Shown piece by piece: positions 33,766-42,938 of a stretch of 64,000 nt of DNA. Position 1 is the stretch's first letter. The number at the start of each line of letters is the position of its first letter. A model generated the notes under the pieces. The model did no database searches. It was not told the origin of the DNA and saw nothing but the letters and a program-made list of their open reading frames with translations. Origin of the DNA: an uncultured Gammaproteobacteria bacterium (GTDB taxonomy: Bacteria > Pseudomonadota > Gammaproteobacteria > Pseudomonadales > Pseudohongiellaceae); the NCBI GenBank assembly GCA_903837345.1, contig CAILUG010000056.1, positions 62,001-126,000 on the forward strand, read 5' to 3'. The position numbers and the translations under genes were made by a program.

Positions 33766-35897
33766 AACTATTGGCCGGTTGCAAAGTGGCCATTGTGGCA
33801 CTGGACCAGAGGCGTCCGCTGCTGCGCTATCTTGAAACGCTGGGTGCCGAAGCGGTGCAGCCACCTGCCACGCTGGCCGATCTCGCCGGCGTCGACTTCC
33901 TGCTTGACGGTGTCGGCCTGCCGCAACTGCAAGCACTGGGCTGGGACAGTGCCGGACTTGCCGCAGCGTACCCAATGCTGATTCATGTATCGGTTTCACC
34001 GTTCGGCAGTCACGGCCCGTCTGCCAGCTTGCTGGGCAGCGAACTGGTGGCCTCGGCGATGAGTGGCACCTTGCGACTGGTGGGCGAACCTGATCGCTGC
34101 CCGGTGAAGGAAGCACTCGATGCCTGCACCTTCCATGCCGACATGGTAGCGGCAGCCGGTGCGATGGCGGCACACTTCGAGCGCACCCGCAGCAGTCGTG
34201 GCCAGCACATTGACGTGTCGATCCAGGAAGTGGCCTTCAACCGCAACGTCAGCAGCATCCTGGCCTGGCAGTTCGACCAGCGCAAACTCACCCGCGTCGG
34301 TGGTGCGCTCAACTACGGGCGTACGCCGGTGCGCTGCATCTGGGCGCTGGCCGACGGCTGGTGCTTCCACTCGCTGATGACCGGTCGCTTCGGTGCGCCG
34401 GCCAACCAGGGTCTGTCAGACTGGATGGACGAAGCCGGCATGGACAACCCGCTGCGCGGAGTCGATTGGTTGCGCTACAACCGCTCGACCCTTGATGCCG
34501 ACACCCGCAAGCGCTGGGAGACAGGCATCGCAGCGTTCTTACTGACCCGCACCAAGCATGAGATCGCCACCGAAGGTTTGCGGCGCGGCATCAATGCCTG
34601 CGTGGTGGCCGAACCGGCTGACGTGCTGCGCGATCCGCATTTGCAGGCACGCAAGTTCTGGCAACAGGATGGCGCCTTGCTGCGGCCGTGCCGCTTTGTA
34701 TCGTTGACAGAAGGCAATGCAAGTACTGCCCGCATGATTGCGCATGGCCAGCGCCCCGGTCCGCTGTCGGGCGTTCGTGTACTGGATTTTTCGTGGGCAC
34801 TGGTCGGCTCCATCACCACCAAGACGCTCGGTGATCTCGGTGCCGATGTCATCAAGGTGGAGAGCCGCACCCGGCCCTGTCTGTCGCGACTGGACGTGCA
34901 GGTATCTGCCTCCAGTGCCGGCAACTTTGATGACAAACCCTGGTTCGCCCATCTCAACAGCTCCAAGCGCAGCCTGTCGCTCGACATGAAAAAGAAGGAA
35001 GCAATGGAAATTCTCGGCCCGCTGATCGAGTGGGCCGACATCATCGTGGAAAATTTTTCGCCAGGCACCATGGCCAAACTGGGCCTTGATTACGCCGCGT
35101 TGTCGGCGCGCAACCCGGCGGTGGTCATGGTGTCGGGCAGCGTCTACGGCCAGAGCGGACCGCTTGCCCACGAGTGGGGCGTCGACGGCACCGGTGGCGC
35201 GTTGTCGGGTCGCACCTTTCTCACCGGCTGGCCTGACCGTGATCCGGTGGTGCCCGGTGCCGTGCCCTTTGGCGACGTCATCGTGCCCTTCGTCATGGCA
35301 GCTACTGCCGGCGCCGTGCTGGCGCAGCGCAACCACAGCGGCCGCGGCGCCCACATTGATGCGTCGATGTACGAAATTTGCGTGCAACAAATGTACGACG
35401 CCATCGTTGCCGCCCAAACCGGCACGCCGCCACGCCGCAGTGGCAACGACGATGCCCGCTGGTATCGCCAGGGCCTGTGGCCAACGCAAGGCAATGATCG
35501 CTGGATCGCCATCAGTCTGCGCGACCAGCCACAATGGCAACAGTTGTGCGCAATGGCAGGTGGCGACGACATTGCTGCCTGGACCGCAACCCGGCATGAC
35601 TACGATCTGATGCAACAACTACAGCAGGCAGGCATTGCTGCCGGTGTGGTGCAGGACATCGAAGACCTGTTCACCCGTGACAGTGGTCTCGCTGCACGCG
35701 GTGCACTGACGACTCTGCCGCACAAACTGCTCGGTGCATTCGCGCATGTCCGCACGCCAATCGACTTTTCCGGCTCCGCCATCACACCGTTCGCCGCGCC
35801 GGCCATCGGCGAGCACAATACTGAAATTGCCAGCACGCTGGCCGGACTCAGCCGTGAGCGCATCGCCGAGCTCGACACCCTGGGAGTCTTCCAATGA
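33762..35897 (+). CDS. Tandem-fused class III (CaiB/BaiF) CoA-transferase
   Basis: 711 aa, about twice the length of a normal family III CoA-transferase. The C-terminal half starts near residue 332 (SGVRVLDFSWALVGSITTKTL, LGADVIKVES, LNSSKRSLSLDMK, IIVENFSPGTMAKLGLDY, SVYGQSGP) and has the catalytic Asp as Asp475 in WGVDGTGGALSG. The N-terminal half is a shorter, divergent copy (VSVSPFGSHGP, then GSELVASAMSGTLRLVG) with Glu94 where Asp is expected. Family enzymes move CoA between carboxylic acids by a ping-pong or ordered mechanism. Overlaps both neighbours by 4 bases. It presumably activates the imported acid; the second domain may only shape the dimer. Confidence 0.87.
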   Translation: MKLLAGCKVAIVALDQRRPLLRYLETLGAEAVQPPATLADLAGVDFLLDGVGLPQLQALGWDSAGLAAAYPMLIHVSVSPFGSHGPSASLLGSELVASAMSGTLRLVGEPDRCPVKEALDACTFHADMVAAAGAMAAHFERTRSSRGQHIDVSIQEVAFNRNVSSILAWQFDQRKLTRVGGALNYGRTPVRCIWALADGWCFHSLMTGRFGAPANQGLSDWMDEAGMDNPLRGVDWLRYNRSTLDADTRKRWETGIAAFLLTRTKHEIATEGLRRGINACVVAEPADVLRDPHLQARKFWQQDGALLRPCRFVSLTEGNASTARMIAHGQRPGPLSGVRVLDFSWALVGSITTKTLGDLGADVIKVESRTRPCLSRLDVQVSASSAGNFDDKPWFAHLNSSKRSLSLDMKKKEAMEILGPLIEWADIIVENFSPGTMAKLGLDYAALSARNPAVVMVSGSVYGQSGPLAHEWGVDGTGGALSGRTFLTGWPDRDPVVPGAVPFGDVIVPFVMAATAGAVLAQRNHSGRGAHIDASMYEICVQQMYDAIVAAQTGTPPRRSGNDDARWYRQGLWPTQGNDRWIAISLRDQPQWQQLCAMAGGDDIAAWTATRHDYDLMQQLQQAGIAAGVVQDIEDLFTRDSGLAARGALTTLPHKLLGAFAHVRTPIDFSGSAITPFAAPAIGEHNTEIASTLAGLSRERIAELDTLGVFQ

Positions 35898-37180
35898 GCG
35901 AGCCGTCCGCACCACGCAGCCGCAAGGACCTGGCCTGTACCGCAGAAGCCACTGCCTACCAGAAAGCCTTTGGCGCCGGGCTGAAACGCCGCGTGGTGGA
36001 AAACGGCGAATCCTTCGTGGTGGCGCAAGCGGATACCCCGCACGAAATCTTCCACGTCATGGACATACCGGTCATCAGCAACCAGTGGTGGTCGGCTTAC
36101 ATTTCCGCCAAGCAATTGTCGACGCGATATTTTGACACGATGGTAGCCAAGGGTTACCCCGACAACAGTTGCAAGTACTGTTCGCTCGGCCTCGCCTGCA
36201 CGCTGACCAATGACCCTGCCACTGCCCCCTGGGGCGGCCTGCCGAAGCCGGCTGTGCTGGTGGCGCGACTGACCTGCGACTGCATCCAGCAGGTATTCTC
36301 GCAGTGGGCCGATGCACTGGGCACCGAATTCTTTCCGATGGAGGCGCCGGCCTGGCGCCACAAGGATCCGGCCTGGTTCACCCACTCCCATCAGCAGTGG
36401 GATGAAGTCTATGAACGTGAACGCATCGCGCTGATGGTCAAGGAAATGGAAGCGCTGATCGAGCTGCTCGAACGCAAGACCGGCCGCCGTTTCGAGCTGG
36501 CCAAACTGGAAAAGCTGATGGACCGCATCAACGAACAGGAAGGCTGCATCGCCGAGGCGGCACGTCTGGTGGGCATGGCCCGCCCCTGCCCTGTCAGCAT
36601 CGCCGACCAGATGCCCAATACCATGATCCCGCAATGGCATCGCGGCTCCGACTGGGCGGTGGCGCATGCACGCAAATTCCGCGACGAAGTGGCTGAGCGC
36701 GTCCGGCTCGGCATCGGCGTAGCCACCAACGAACGCTTGCGCCTGATGTGGATCGGCGCCGGCGTCTGGCACGACCCGGGCTTCTACCAGGCGCTCGAGC
36801 AAAAACTGGGCGCGGTGTTCGTGTGGTCGATGTACATGCCCTTCGCCGGACCCCAATACATACGCGAACTGCAGGGCCGGCCCATGGAAGCGCTGGCCAG
36901 CCGCATCTGTTCGATGAACGAAGTGCTGCATCTGCCGCCGTGGATGAACGGCTGGATGGTGAGCGAAGCGCAGCGCTGCGGCATTGACGCTGCCATCATG
37001 CTGGTGCCACCTGACAACCGTCTGTCACAATCGGGCACCTTCATCACTGCGCAGGCGCTGGAACAAGCGGGCGTGCCGGTGCTGAAACTGGATGCGGACA
37101 TGGTCAACGCCAGAAGCTGGGACCATGCGACGATGGTAGACATGGTCGAAAATTTTCTGCGCGAGGCCTCGCTGGCATGA
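35894..37180 (+). CDS. 2-hydroxyacyl-CoA dehydratase/benzoyl-CoA-reductase-type subunit with Cys-rich motifs
   Basis: 428 aa. Cysteines expected of this iron-sulfur family are present: Cys93, Cys96 and Cys102 in GYPDNSCKYCSLGLACTL and Cys128/Cys130 in VARLTCDCIQQVF, which aligns with the CD motif. The C-terminal part (RLMWIGAGVWHDPGFYQALEQ split by the motif WIGAG) matches the BcrC/HgdB layout, but the third ligand position reads MLVPPDNRL without Cys. Such proteins use a low-potential [4Fe-4S] cluster reduced by an ATP-driven activator to eliminate water from 2-hydroxyacyl-CoA or reduce aromatic acyl-CoA. No activator ATPase is in the window. Overlaps its neighbours (ATGA). Confidence 0.75.
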   Translation: MSEPSAPRSRKDLACTAEATAYQKAFGAGLKRRVVENGESFVVAQADTPHEIFHVMDIPVISNQWWSAYISAKQLSTRYFDTMVAKGYPDNSCKYCSLGLACTLTNDPATAPWGGLPKPAVLVARLTCDCIQQVFSQWADALGTEFFPMEAPAWRHKDPAWFTHSHQQWDEVYERERIALMVKEMEALIELLERKTGRRFELAKLEKLMDRINEQEGCIAEAARLVGMARPCPVSIADQMPNTMIPQWHRGSDWAVAHARKFRDEVAERVRLGIGVATNERLRLMWIGAGVWHDPGFYQALEQKLGAVFVWSMYMPFAGPQYIRELQGRPMEALASRICSMNEVLHLPPWMNGWMVSEAQRCGIDAAIMLVPPDNRLSQSGTFITAQALEQAGVPVLKLDADMVNARSWDHATMVDMVENFLREASLA

Positions 37181-38211
37181 AATTGTGGGCAGTACTGTTG
37201 GCGTTGATACTGGCGGCCTGCAGCAAGCAAGTGCCACCTGGCGTCACCGAGCTCGTCTATGCGACACCCTATGCACCAACGCATCCGTTCAGCCGTGCCG
37301 ACCAAAGCTGGATGGACTTTGTCACACAACGCTCGAATGGCACCTTGCGCATCATCCCGAGCTGGTCCGGCGCATTGATCTCATCGGAGAACTCGATGCT
37401 CGAGCTGCGCCACGGTGTTGCCGACATCGGGCTGATCACGCCGATCTACGTCAGGGGCGGCGCACACCTGATTCGGCTGCAGTCAGGTTTCTACAGTGGT
37501 ACCACCAACTTTGCTGACCAGGTAGCGCTCTATCGCTGCCTCGCCGCCAGCAGTGCGCAGTTCGACCGCGAACTGGCCGGCCTCAAAGTGCTGGCAGTGC
37601 AAGGTGGCAGCTTGCCAGGCATCGTCTCCACCTCCAAGCCCGTCCTTTCACTCGAAGATCTCAAGGGGTTGCGTGTGCGGGGCCCGACTGAACTGCTCGG
37701 AGTGCTGAAGGAGCTTGGCGCCGACCCTGTCAACATGCCGATGGGCGATGTCTACTCGGCGCTGGCCAAAGGCGTACTTGACGGTGTGGTCGCGCCGCTC
37801 GACACCTTCCGCTCGCTGCACTTTGCCGAAGTCGCCCATCACTATATTGGCATCAGGATTCCGCGCGGCGCCTATCCGGCGCGGGCAATGAGCGTTGCGC
37901 GCTGGGAGCAATTGTCAGCATCACACAGACAGATTCTTGAGGAAGGCATCGCTGTGTGGGAACGCGCGCTGGCTGAACAGACTTACCAGGCACAGGCCGA
38001 TGGCGAAAAGGTTGCGCACGCCGAAGGTGTTGTCTTCACTGATTTCCCGCAAGACCAGCAACAGCGCTTTGATGCGCTCTATCTGGATTTCGCCGCCCGC
38101 AATGCCGCCTCGCTCGCCGACTACGGCATCGACGGCAGTGCGGTCTTTGCCGTTTCGCGCGCCAGTGTCGGCGCCGACGGCACCGTTTCATGTTCTGGAG
38201 GCAGTCACTAA
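37177..38211 (+). CDS. TRAP transporter substrate-binding lipoprotein (DctP-type)
   Basis: 344 aa. The N-terminus MKLWAVLLALILAACSK carries a lipobox (LAAC), so it is an outer-leaflet lipoprotein rather than the usual soluble receptor. DctP features: ELVYATPYAPTHPFSRADQSWMDFV, LRIIPSWSGALISSENSMLELRHG, the family signature LKGLRVRGPTELLGVLKELGADPVNMPMGDVY read across two strands, and GVLDGVVAPLDTF. Overlaps the dehydratase-like gene by 4 bases and abuts the next CoA-transferase. It completes the transporter begun at 30945. Confidence 0.9.
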   Translation: MKLWAVLLALILAACSKQVPPGVTELVYATPYAPTHPFSRADQSWMDFVTQRSNGTLRIIPSWSGALISSENSMLELRHGVADIGLITPIYVRGGAHLIRLQSGFYSGTTNFADQVALYRCLAASSAQFDRELAGLKVLAVQGGSLPGIVSTSKPVLSLEDLKGLRVRGPTELLGVLKELGADPVNMPMGDVYSALAKGVLDGVVAPLDTFRSLHFAEVAHHYIGIRIPRGAYPARAMSVARWEQLSASHRQILEEGIAVWERALAEQTYQAQADGEKVAHAEGVVFTDFPQDQQQRFDALYLDFAARNAASLADYGIDGSAVFAVSRASVGADGTVSCSGGSH

Positions 38212-39405
38212 ATGCAACCTTTGTCCGGAATCACGGTCGCCGATTTCAGTCATGTGATGGCGGGGCCTTACGCCTCACACCTGTTGCGGCTGCTGGGTGC
38301 CGAAGTCATCAAGATCGAAGCGCCCGACCGCGGCGATGCCATGCGCAACTATGGCGCCGACCGCCGCTATGACGGGATGGCGCCCGCGTTCATCGCTGTC
38401 AACGCCGGCAAGAAATCGATCGTGCTCGATCTCAAGAATCCGCAGCAGCTCGCAGTGGCGCGCGACATCATCGCGCGCAGTGACGTGGTACTGGAGAACT
38501 TCCGTCCCGGCGTCATGGAACGACTCGGCCTCGGTTACGAGGCTGCGCGACAGTTGAACAAGACAATCGTCTATTGTTCGGTATCCGGCTACGGCCAAAG
38601 CGGCCCGCTGCGCGACTGGCCGGCCATCGACAATATTGTGCAAGCCACCTGCGGCATGATGAGTCTCGGCGGCGAGCCCGGTGGCCCGCCGATGCGCGTA
38701 GGCTTTCCGGTGGTAGACACGCTGACCGGCCAGACAGCAGCGTTCGCGATACTCGCCGCGCTGCTGCGGCGCGAACGCGGTGGCGGCGGCGAATTCATCG
38801 ACGTCGCCATGCTCGACGCCAGCCTTGCATTCATGACTTCTGCTGTCGTGCCTTTCCTGGTTACCGGCAAGGCACTGGCCCGCACCGGCAACGTGGGATA
38901 CAGCGGACAACCTACCTCTGCCATGTTCACCGCACGCGATGGCCGTACCGTCTCGCTCGGCGTAGTACAACAACACCAGTTCCTTATGCTTGCCAGGTTG
39001 CTGGAACGCAGCGATTGGCTTGACGACGAACGCTTCCGCAATCCGGAACTGCGTCGCGCCAACGCCGACGCCATGCTGGCTGAAGTGGGCGCGGAAATCG
39101 CTAAGCGCGACGCAGCCGACTGGGAATCCCGCATGAGTGACGCCGGCATTCCCTGTGGCATGGTGCGCGAAGTTGGCGAAGCGGTGTCATTGCCGCATCT
39201 GGCCGAACGTAACATGGTGCTGCCATTGACAGTGCCAGGTCTGCCCGGCAGCGAACAGGTCCACATCATCAATGCGGGGTTCAGGATGGCACACGACGGT
39301 CCTGGCGTTTCGACGGCACCGCCACGGCTGGGTGAACACACCCGCGAGATCCTGCACTGGCTCGGCTATGAACAAGCCACCATCGATGCACTTGGGCTGA
39401 ACTAG
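38212..39405 (+). CDS. Class III (CaiB/BaiF) CoA-transferase
   Basis: 397 aa, normal length. LSGITVADFSHVMAGPYASHLL, LGAEVIKIEAPDRGDAMRN, NAGKKSIVLDLK, VVLENFRPGVMERLGL, SVSGYGQSGP, then the catalytic Asp140 in WPAIDNIVQATCGMM. It starts directly after the DctP stop without a gap and is the last gene of the operon. Family members transfer CoA from succinyl-, formyl- or other acyl-CoA to an incoming acid. Having both this canonical enzyme and the fused one at 33762 suggests two acids or two steps (activation and product release). Confidence 0.92.
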   Translation: MQPLSGITVADFSHVMAGPYASHLLRLLGAEVIKIEAPDRGDAMRNYGADRRYDGMAPAFIAVNAGKKSIVLDLKNPQQLAVARDIIARSDVVLENFRPGVMERLGLGYEAARQLNKTIVYCSVSGYGQSGPLRDWPAIDNIVQATCGMMSLGGEPGGPPMRVGFPVVDTLTGQTAAFAILAALLRRERGGGGEFIDVAMLDASLAFMTSAVVPFLVTGKALARTGNVGYSGQPTSAMFTARDGRTVSLGVVQQHQFLMLARLLERSDWLDDERFRNPELRRANADAMLAEVGAEIAKRDAADWESRMSDAGIPCGMVREVGEAVSLPHLAERNMVLPLTVPGLPGSEQVHIINAGFRMAHDGPGVSTAPPRLGEHTREILHWLGYEQATIDALGLN

Positions 39406-39447
39406 AAACGCTGTAACCAAAAAACTGCGAATTGACAGGAGAAAACC

Positions 39448-40263
39448 ATGCAACGTCGATCCATGCTTTATATCAGCGCCTTCATCCTGCTGGCACTGCA
39501 CGGCAGCTTGCAGGCACAGACCGCTGCGCTCGCCACCGGTGACCAACACCGCGAGTACCTGTTCGCGCCCACCGGCCAACAGATGCCTTACCGTGTCTAC
39601 GTACCGCGCAAGTGGGACGGCAAGACAGCCTTGCCGATTATTCTGCTGCTGCACGGTGGCGGCGCCAACGAAAACGCCTACATGGATCTGGGCGATCATC
39701 TGGTGCCGAAACTGGCAGAACAACACGGCTACATTGTGGTATCGCCACTCGGTCTGACACCCTTGGGCGCCTTCGGCAATCCACTGCGGCTCCCGGCCGT
39801 TTACGGCCAGACGGAAATTGCCGCCAAACAGCGCAGGGAAGTGACTGTCGAGCGCCAGCGCCTGCTTGATCTCAGTGAGCTGGAAGTGATGACTGTGCTG
39901 GCTATGGTAACCGAACAATACGGTGCCGATCGCACGCATACTTACCTGATGGGACACTCGATGGGCAGCGGTGGCGTGTGGCATCTGGCCGCGCGCTATC
40001 CTGAGCGCTGGCGTGCAATTGCGCCGATGTCCGGCCCTTTCATGGATGCCACAGTCTATCCGTGGGACCGCATCCGCCCGTTGCCGATCTTCATGACCGA
40101 AGGCACGGGCGCGACGCCATCGCTGGCAGGCAGCCGCGCGCTGTCAAAGTTCCTGCGCGAAGAAAAGTTCAACTTCGATTATCTCGAAGTCGACGGTGAT
40201 CATGGCGGCATGGTGCCCATGGTGCTGCCGCGCGTGTTCGACTTCTTCAACAGCAACAAATAG
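39448..40263 (+). CDS. Secreted esterase of the PHB-depolymerase/feruloyl-esterase type
   Basis: 271 aa, with a good ribosome site (AGGAG) and a signal peptide (MQRRSMLYISAFILLALHGSLQA). MPYRVYVPRKWDG, IILLLHGGGANENAYMD, nucleophile elbow YLMGHSMGSGGVWHLA, Asp region IFMTEG and His in DGDHGGMVP. Lpq-type esterases and acetyl-xylan esterases look like this. It follows the CoA-transferase operon by 42 bp in the same direction and may be expressed with it or with the hydrolase and sulfatase downstream. Confidence 0.83.
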   Translation: MQRRSMLYISAFILLALHGSLQAQTAALATGDQHREYLFAPTGQQMPYRVYVPRKWDGKTALPIILLLHGGGANENAYMDLGDHLVPKLAEQHGYIVVSPLGLTPLGAFGNPLRLPAVYGQTEIAAKQRREVTVERQRLLDLSELEVMTVLAMVTEQYGADRTHTYLMGHSMGSGGVWHLAARYPERWRAIAPMSGPFMDATVYPWDRIRPLPIFMTEGTGATPSLAGSRALSKFLREEKFNFDYLEVDGDHGGMVPMVLPRVFDFFNSNK

Positions 40264-40351
40264 AACCGGCGTAGCAGCACAAGTAAAAATGTGCTGACCC
40301 AGCCGGATATCAATCAACCGGTTATCAAAAACCGAAAATGGAATGCTCTGC

Positions 40352-41278
40352 ATGAAGATTTCAATCACCGGCCTGATCGCGGTATTGATGTTTGCTGCTC
40401 CCGTCTCGGCAGCGCCCCAGGAAATGCATTTATGGCCAGGCAAAGCACCGGGTTCGGAAAACTGGTCGCTGCCGGAAAAGGTCACCACTACTGCGACGGG
40501 GGATCGCATCCTCGCCAACGTCAGCGATCCAACCTTGACGGTTTATTTGCCCGATGCAGCAAAAGCCACGGGCGCTGCCATTGTCATTGCACCTGGTGGC
40601 GCTTTGCGGGTTCTGGGTATGGACAATGAAGGCAGCAAGGTAGCCGAGTGGCTCAATCGCCACGGAATCGCGGCCTTTGTGCTGAAGTACCGCACTCGAC
40701 CGGAGCAAGTCAGTAGTAATACTGCAACACAGCCCCCGCCAACCGCGCCGCGCCAGGAATTGGCAATCCACAATGCCAATGCCAATCCGGAACCGGACGA
40801 TGCAGTACTGGCCGAAGTGCTGCGCTTCGCAATCGCTGATGCCCAGGCTGCGCTGCGGCTGGTTCGGCACAATGCCAAAGACTGGCATATTGATCCGACG
40901 CGTGTCGGTTTCATGGGCTTTTCTGCTGGCGGAGGAGTCGGCGTAGGTTTGGCGCTGGCTGAAAAATCCGATGCCACGCCTGATTTTCTGGTTTCACTCT
41001 ATGGCCCTTCGCTACAGGACGTTAACGTACCGGCGCATGCTCCACCACTGTTCATTGCAGTCGGTGCCACCCATTTCAACGTTACCAATGGCTGCCTTGC
41101 GCTGTTTGCGGCATGGAAGGCTGCGGGCAAGCCGGTTGAAATCCACATCTATGACCAGGTCAGTGCCGGTTTTGGCATGACCAGGCGCGGACTGCCGGTG
41201 GATGGCTGGACTGATCGTTTGCTTGAGTGGCTGGAGTCGCGCAAGTTGACAACGCCCGAAGACAGAATTCACGGGTGA
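40352..41278 (+). CDS. Secreted alpha/beta hydrolase (acetyl-xylan-esterase/BD-FAE-like)
   Basis: 308 aa; ATG 40352 opens onto the signal peptide (MKISITGLIAVLMFAAPVSAA); an in-frame ATG at 40343 is the alternative. The mature start EMHLWPGKAPGS is typical of xylanase-associated esterase-like hydrolases; then VIVIAPGGAL, FVLKYRTRPE, nucleophile elbow GFMGFSAGGGVGVGLA, and LFIAVGATHF. The expected C-terminal His is in DQVSAGFG-MTRRG, where the usual GHGFG is changed to SAGFG, so the catalytic His may be missing or moved. Lies between an esterase and a sulfatase on the same strand. Confidence 0.8.
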   Translation: MKISITGLIAVLMFAAPVSAAPQEMHLWPGKAPGSENWSLPEKVTTTATGDRILANVSDPTLTVYLPDAAKATGAAIVIAPGGALRVLGMDNEGSKVAEWLNRHGIAAFVLKYRTRPEQVSSNTATQPPPTAPRQELAIHNANANPEPDDAVLAEVLRFAIADAQAALRLVRHNAKDWHIDPTRVGFMGFSAGGGVGVGLALAEKSDATPDFLVSLYGPSLQDVNVPAHAPPLFIAVGATHFNVTNGCLALFAAWKAAGKPVEIHIYDQVSAGFGMTRRGLPVDGWTDRLLEWLESRKLTTPEDRIHG

Positions 41279-41412
41279 TAGCGGCTCAGCTGCCAACCGG
41301 CTTGAATGCCAACACGCGGTTTTCTTCACCTGCTAACGCAATTACTACTTTCCAACTTTGATACAGACTTGTTAGATTCGTGTTGACTAATAAAAACAAA
41401 AGGACACGAGTC

Positions 41413-42804
41413 ATGACCCGTCATTACCGCCTTGCGGTTGTTGCAATACTCTTCGTACTGATTCCTGTTTTCACCCAGGCAGCCAGCGATCGTGCTCCAC
41501 CCAACATCATACTGATCATGAGTGACGACATGGGATGGGCTGATCTCGGCAGCTATGGCGCCACAGACCTGCGCACACCCAACATCGACACCCTCGCGCG
41601 TGACGGCGTCCGCTTGACCGACTTCTACGCCAACGGTGTGTTCTGTTCACCCACGCGTGCCGGTCTGATCAGCGGCCGCTACCAGCAGCGCTATGGTGTT
41701 GAGACACCGCTGCCAAACCAATCTGCGGCAAGCTCACTCGGACTGAACGCGACCGGCACTTCGCTTCCCCAGCTATTGAAAAACACCGGCTACAGCACCG
41801 CACTGGTCGGCAAATGGCATCTTGGCTACCAGAAAAACCAGATTCCCAACGCGCACGGCTTCGATTATTTCTTCGGACTGCTCAGTGGCTACCACGATTA
41901 CTACACGCATAATGGCGGCGATGGCAAACCCGATCTCTACGAAAACGACAAACCGGTAACCGAAACCGGTTACATGACCGACATGATCACCACGCATGCA
42001 AAGACCTGGATCAAGGACCATGCCAAGGGCCCCTTCTTCATCGACGTGGCGTTCAATGCACCGCATTGGCCTTATCAGGTGCCTGACCACCCTTCGGAAG
42101 CCCCCAACCACGCACGTCACGTAATGCCCGCTGACGAAAACACCGGCACTCGTGCTGATTACGTGGCGATGGTGGAGCGCATGGACCGCGGCGTCGGCGA
42201 GATCCTGAATCTGCTAACGGAACTGAAGCTCGACAACAACACCATTGTTGTCTTCACCAATGACAACGGCGGCGAGTGGTTGGCCAACAATGCACCGCTG
42301 TTCAACCGCAAGTACACAACCTGGGAGGGCGGAATCCGCGTACCCGCCCTGATTCGCTGGCCCGGCCACATTGCGGCCGGCAAGGTGTCAGACCAGGTGG
42401 GAATTACCATGGATTTGACAGCCTCTTTCCTGGCGGCAGCCGGCGCCAAGGTACCTGCCGAAGCCCGGCTTGATGGAATGGACCTTTTCCCGATCATGGA
42501 AGGCAAGGCACCGGAAGTGGCACGCACCCTGTTCTGGCGAGTGAACAATGGTGGCCATAACATGAAGGCCGTGAGAAGCGGCGACTGGAAACTGGTTGTC
42601 AACGGTGTGCACCAGTTTGTATTCAACGTGCGTACTGATCTCGCCGAACGCAACGATCTGACCAGGTATCAACAGGCGAAGGCCCGTGAATTGCTGCAGC
42701 GCTACAATGAATGGGAATCCCAAATCAATTCAGAAGCGCCGAAGCTGGTGGTCCGTCCCAACAGTACACAGAATGCCGCTGGTGATAGCAGGCCATCGGA
42801 CTGA
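41413..42804 (+). CDS. Secreted sulfatase (type I, formylglycine-dependent)
   Basis: 463 aa from ATG 41413 (AAGGACACG upstream); signal peptide up to FTQAASD. The alkaline-phosphatase-fold sulfatase motifs are complete: NIILIMSDDMGW with the calcium-site aspartates 38 and 39, the modification motif C-S-P-T-R with Cys78 in NGVFCSPTRAGLISGRY, GKWHLGY, and VVFTNDNGGEW. The C-S-P-T-R cysteine must be oxidised to formylglycine, which needs an activating enzyme not clearly present in the window (the fold homologue at 7694 lacks its Cys). Substrates would be sulfate esters of carbohydrates or aromatics. Promoter likely in 41330-41412. Confidence 0.92.
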   Translation: MTRHYRLAVVAILFVLIPVFTQAASDRAPPNIILIMSDDMGWADLGSYGATDLRTPNIDTLARDGVRLTDFYANGVFCSPTRAGLISGRYQQRYGVETPLPNQSAASSLGLNATGTSLPQLLKNTGYSTALVGKWHLGYQKNQIPNAHGFDYFFGLLSGYHDYYTHNGGDGKPDLYENDKPVTETGYMTDMITTHAKTWIKDHAKGPFFIDVAFNAPHWPYQVPDHPSEAPNHARHVMPADENTGTRADYVAMVERMDRGVGEILNLLTELKLDNNTIVVFTNDNGGEWLANNAPLFNRKYTTWEGGIRVPALIRWPGHIAAGKVSDQVGITMDLTASFLAAAGAKVPAEARLDGMDLFPIMEGKAPEVARTLFWRVNNGGHNMKAVRSGDWKLVVNGVHQFVFNVRTDLAERNDLTRYQQAKARELLQRYNEWESQINSEAPKLVVRPNSTQNAAGDSRPSD

Positions 42805-42883
42805 CCTTGCCACTGCAATTCCAACCACAACTCATGCGGCAGAATTTCAATAATGCTGCTGTTGCCGGATAATTGTCGTCTGT

Positions 42884-42908
42884 ACCGTGAGCTACCCCCG
42901 GTCACGGT
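42884..42908. repeat. Inverted repeat between sulfatase and monooxygenase
   Basis: ACCGTGA (42884-42890) and TCACGGT (42902-42908) form a 7-bp inverted repeat with an 11-base spacer, 31 bp before the monooxygenase ATG. There is no clear T-run, so an operator for the monooxygenase is somewhat likelier than a terminator. Confidence 0.35.
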
Positions 42909-42938
42909 CAAAAACATCTTTTCAGTTTCAGGATATAT

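Noticed and set aside
40275-40296. Inverted repeat CAGCACA/TGTGCTG as a terminator
   Set aside because: Seven-bp stem, AT-rich loop and no T-run; too weak to support either a terminator or an operator.
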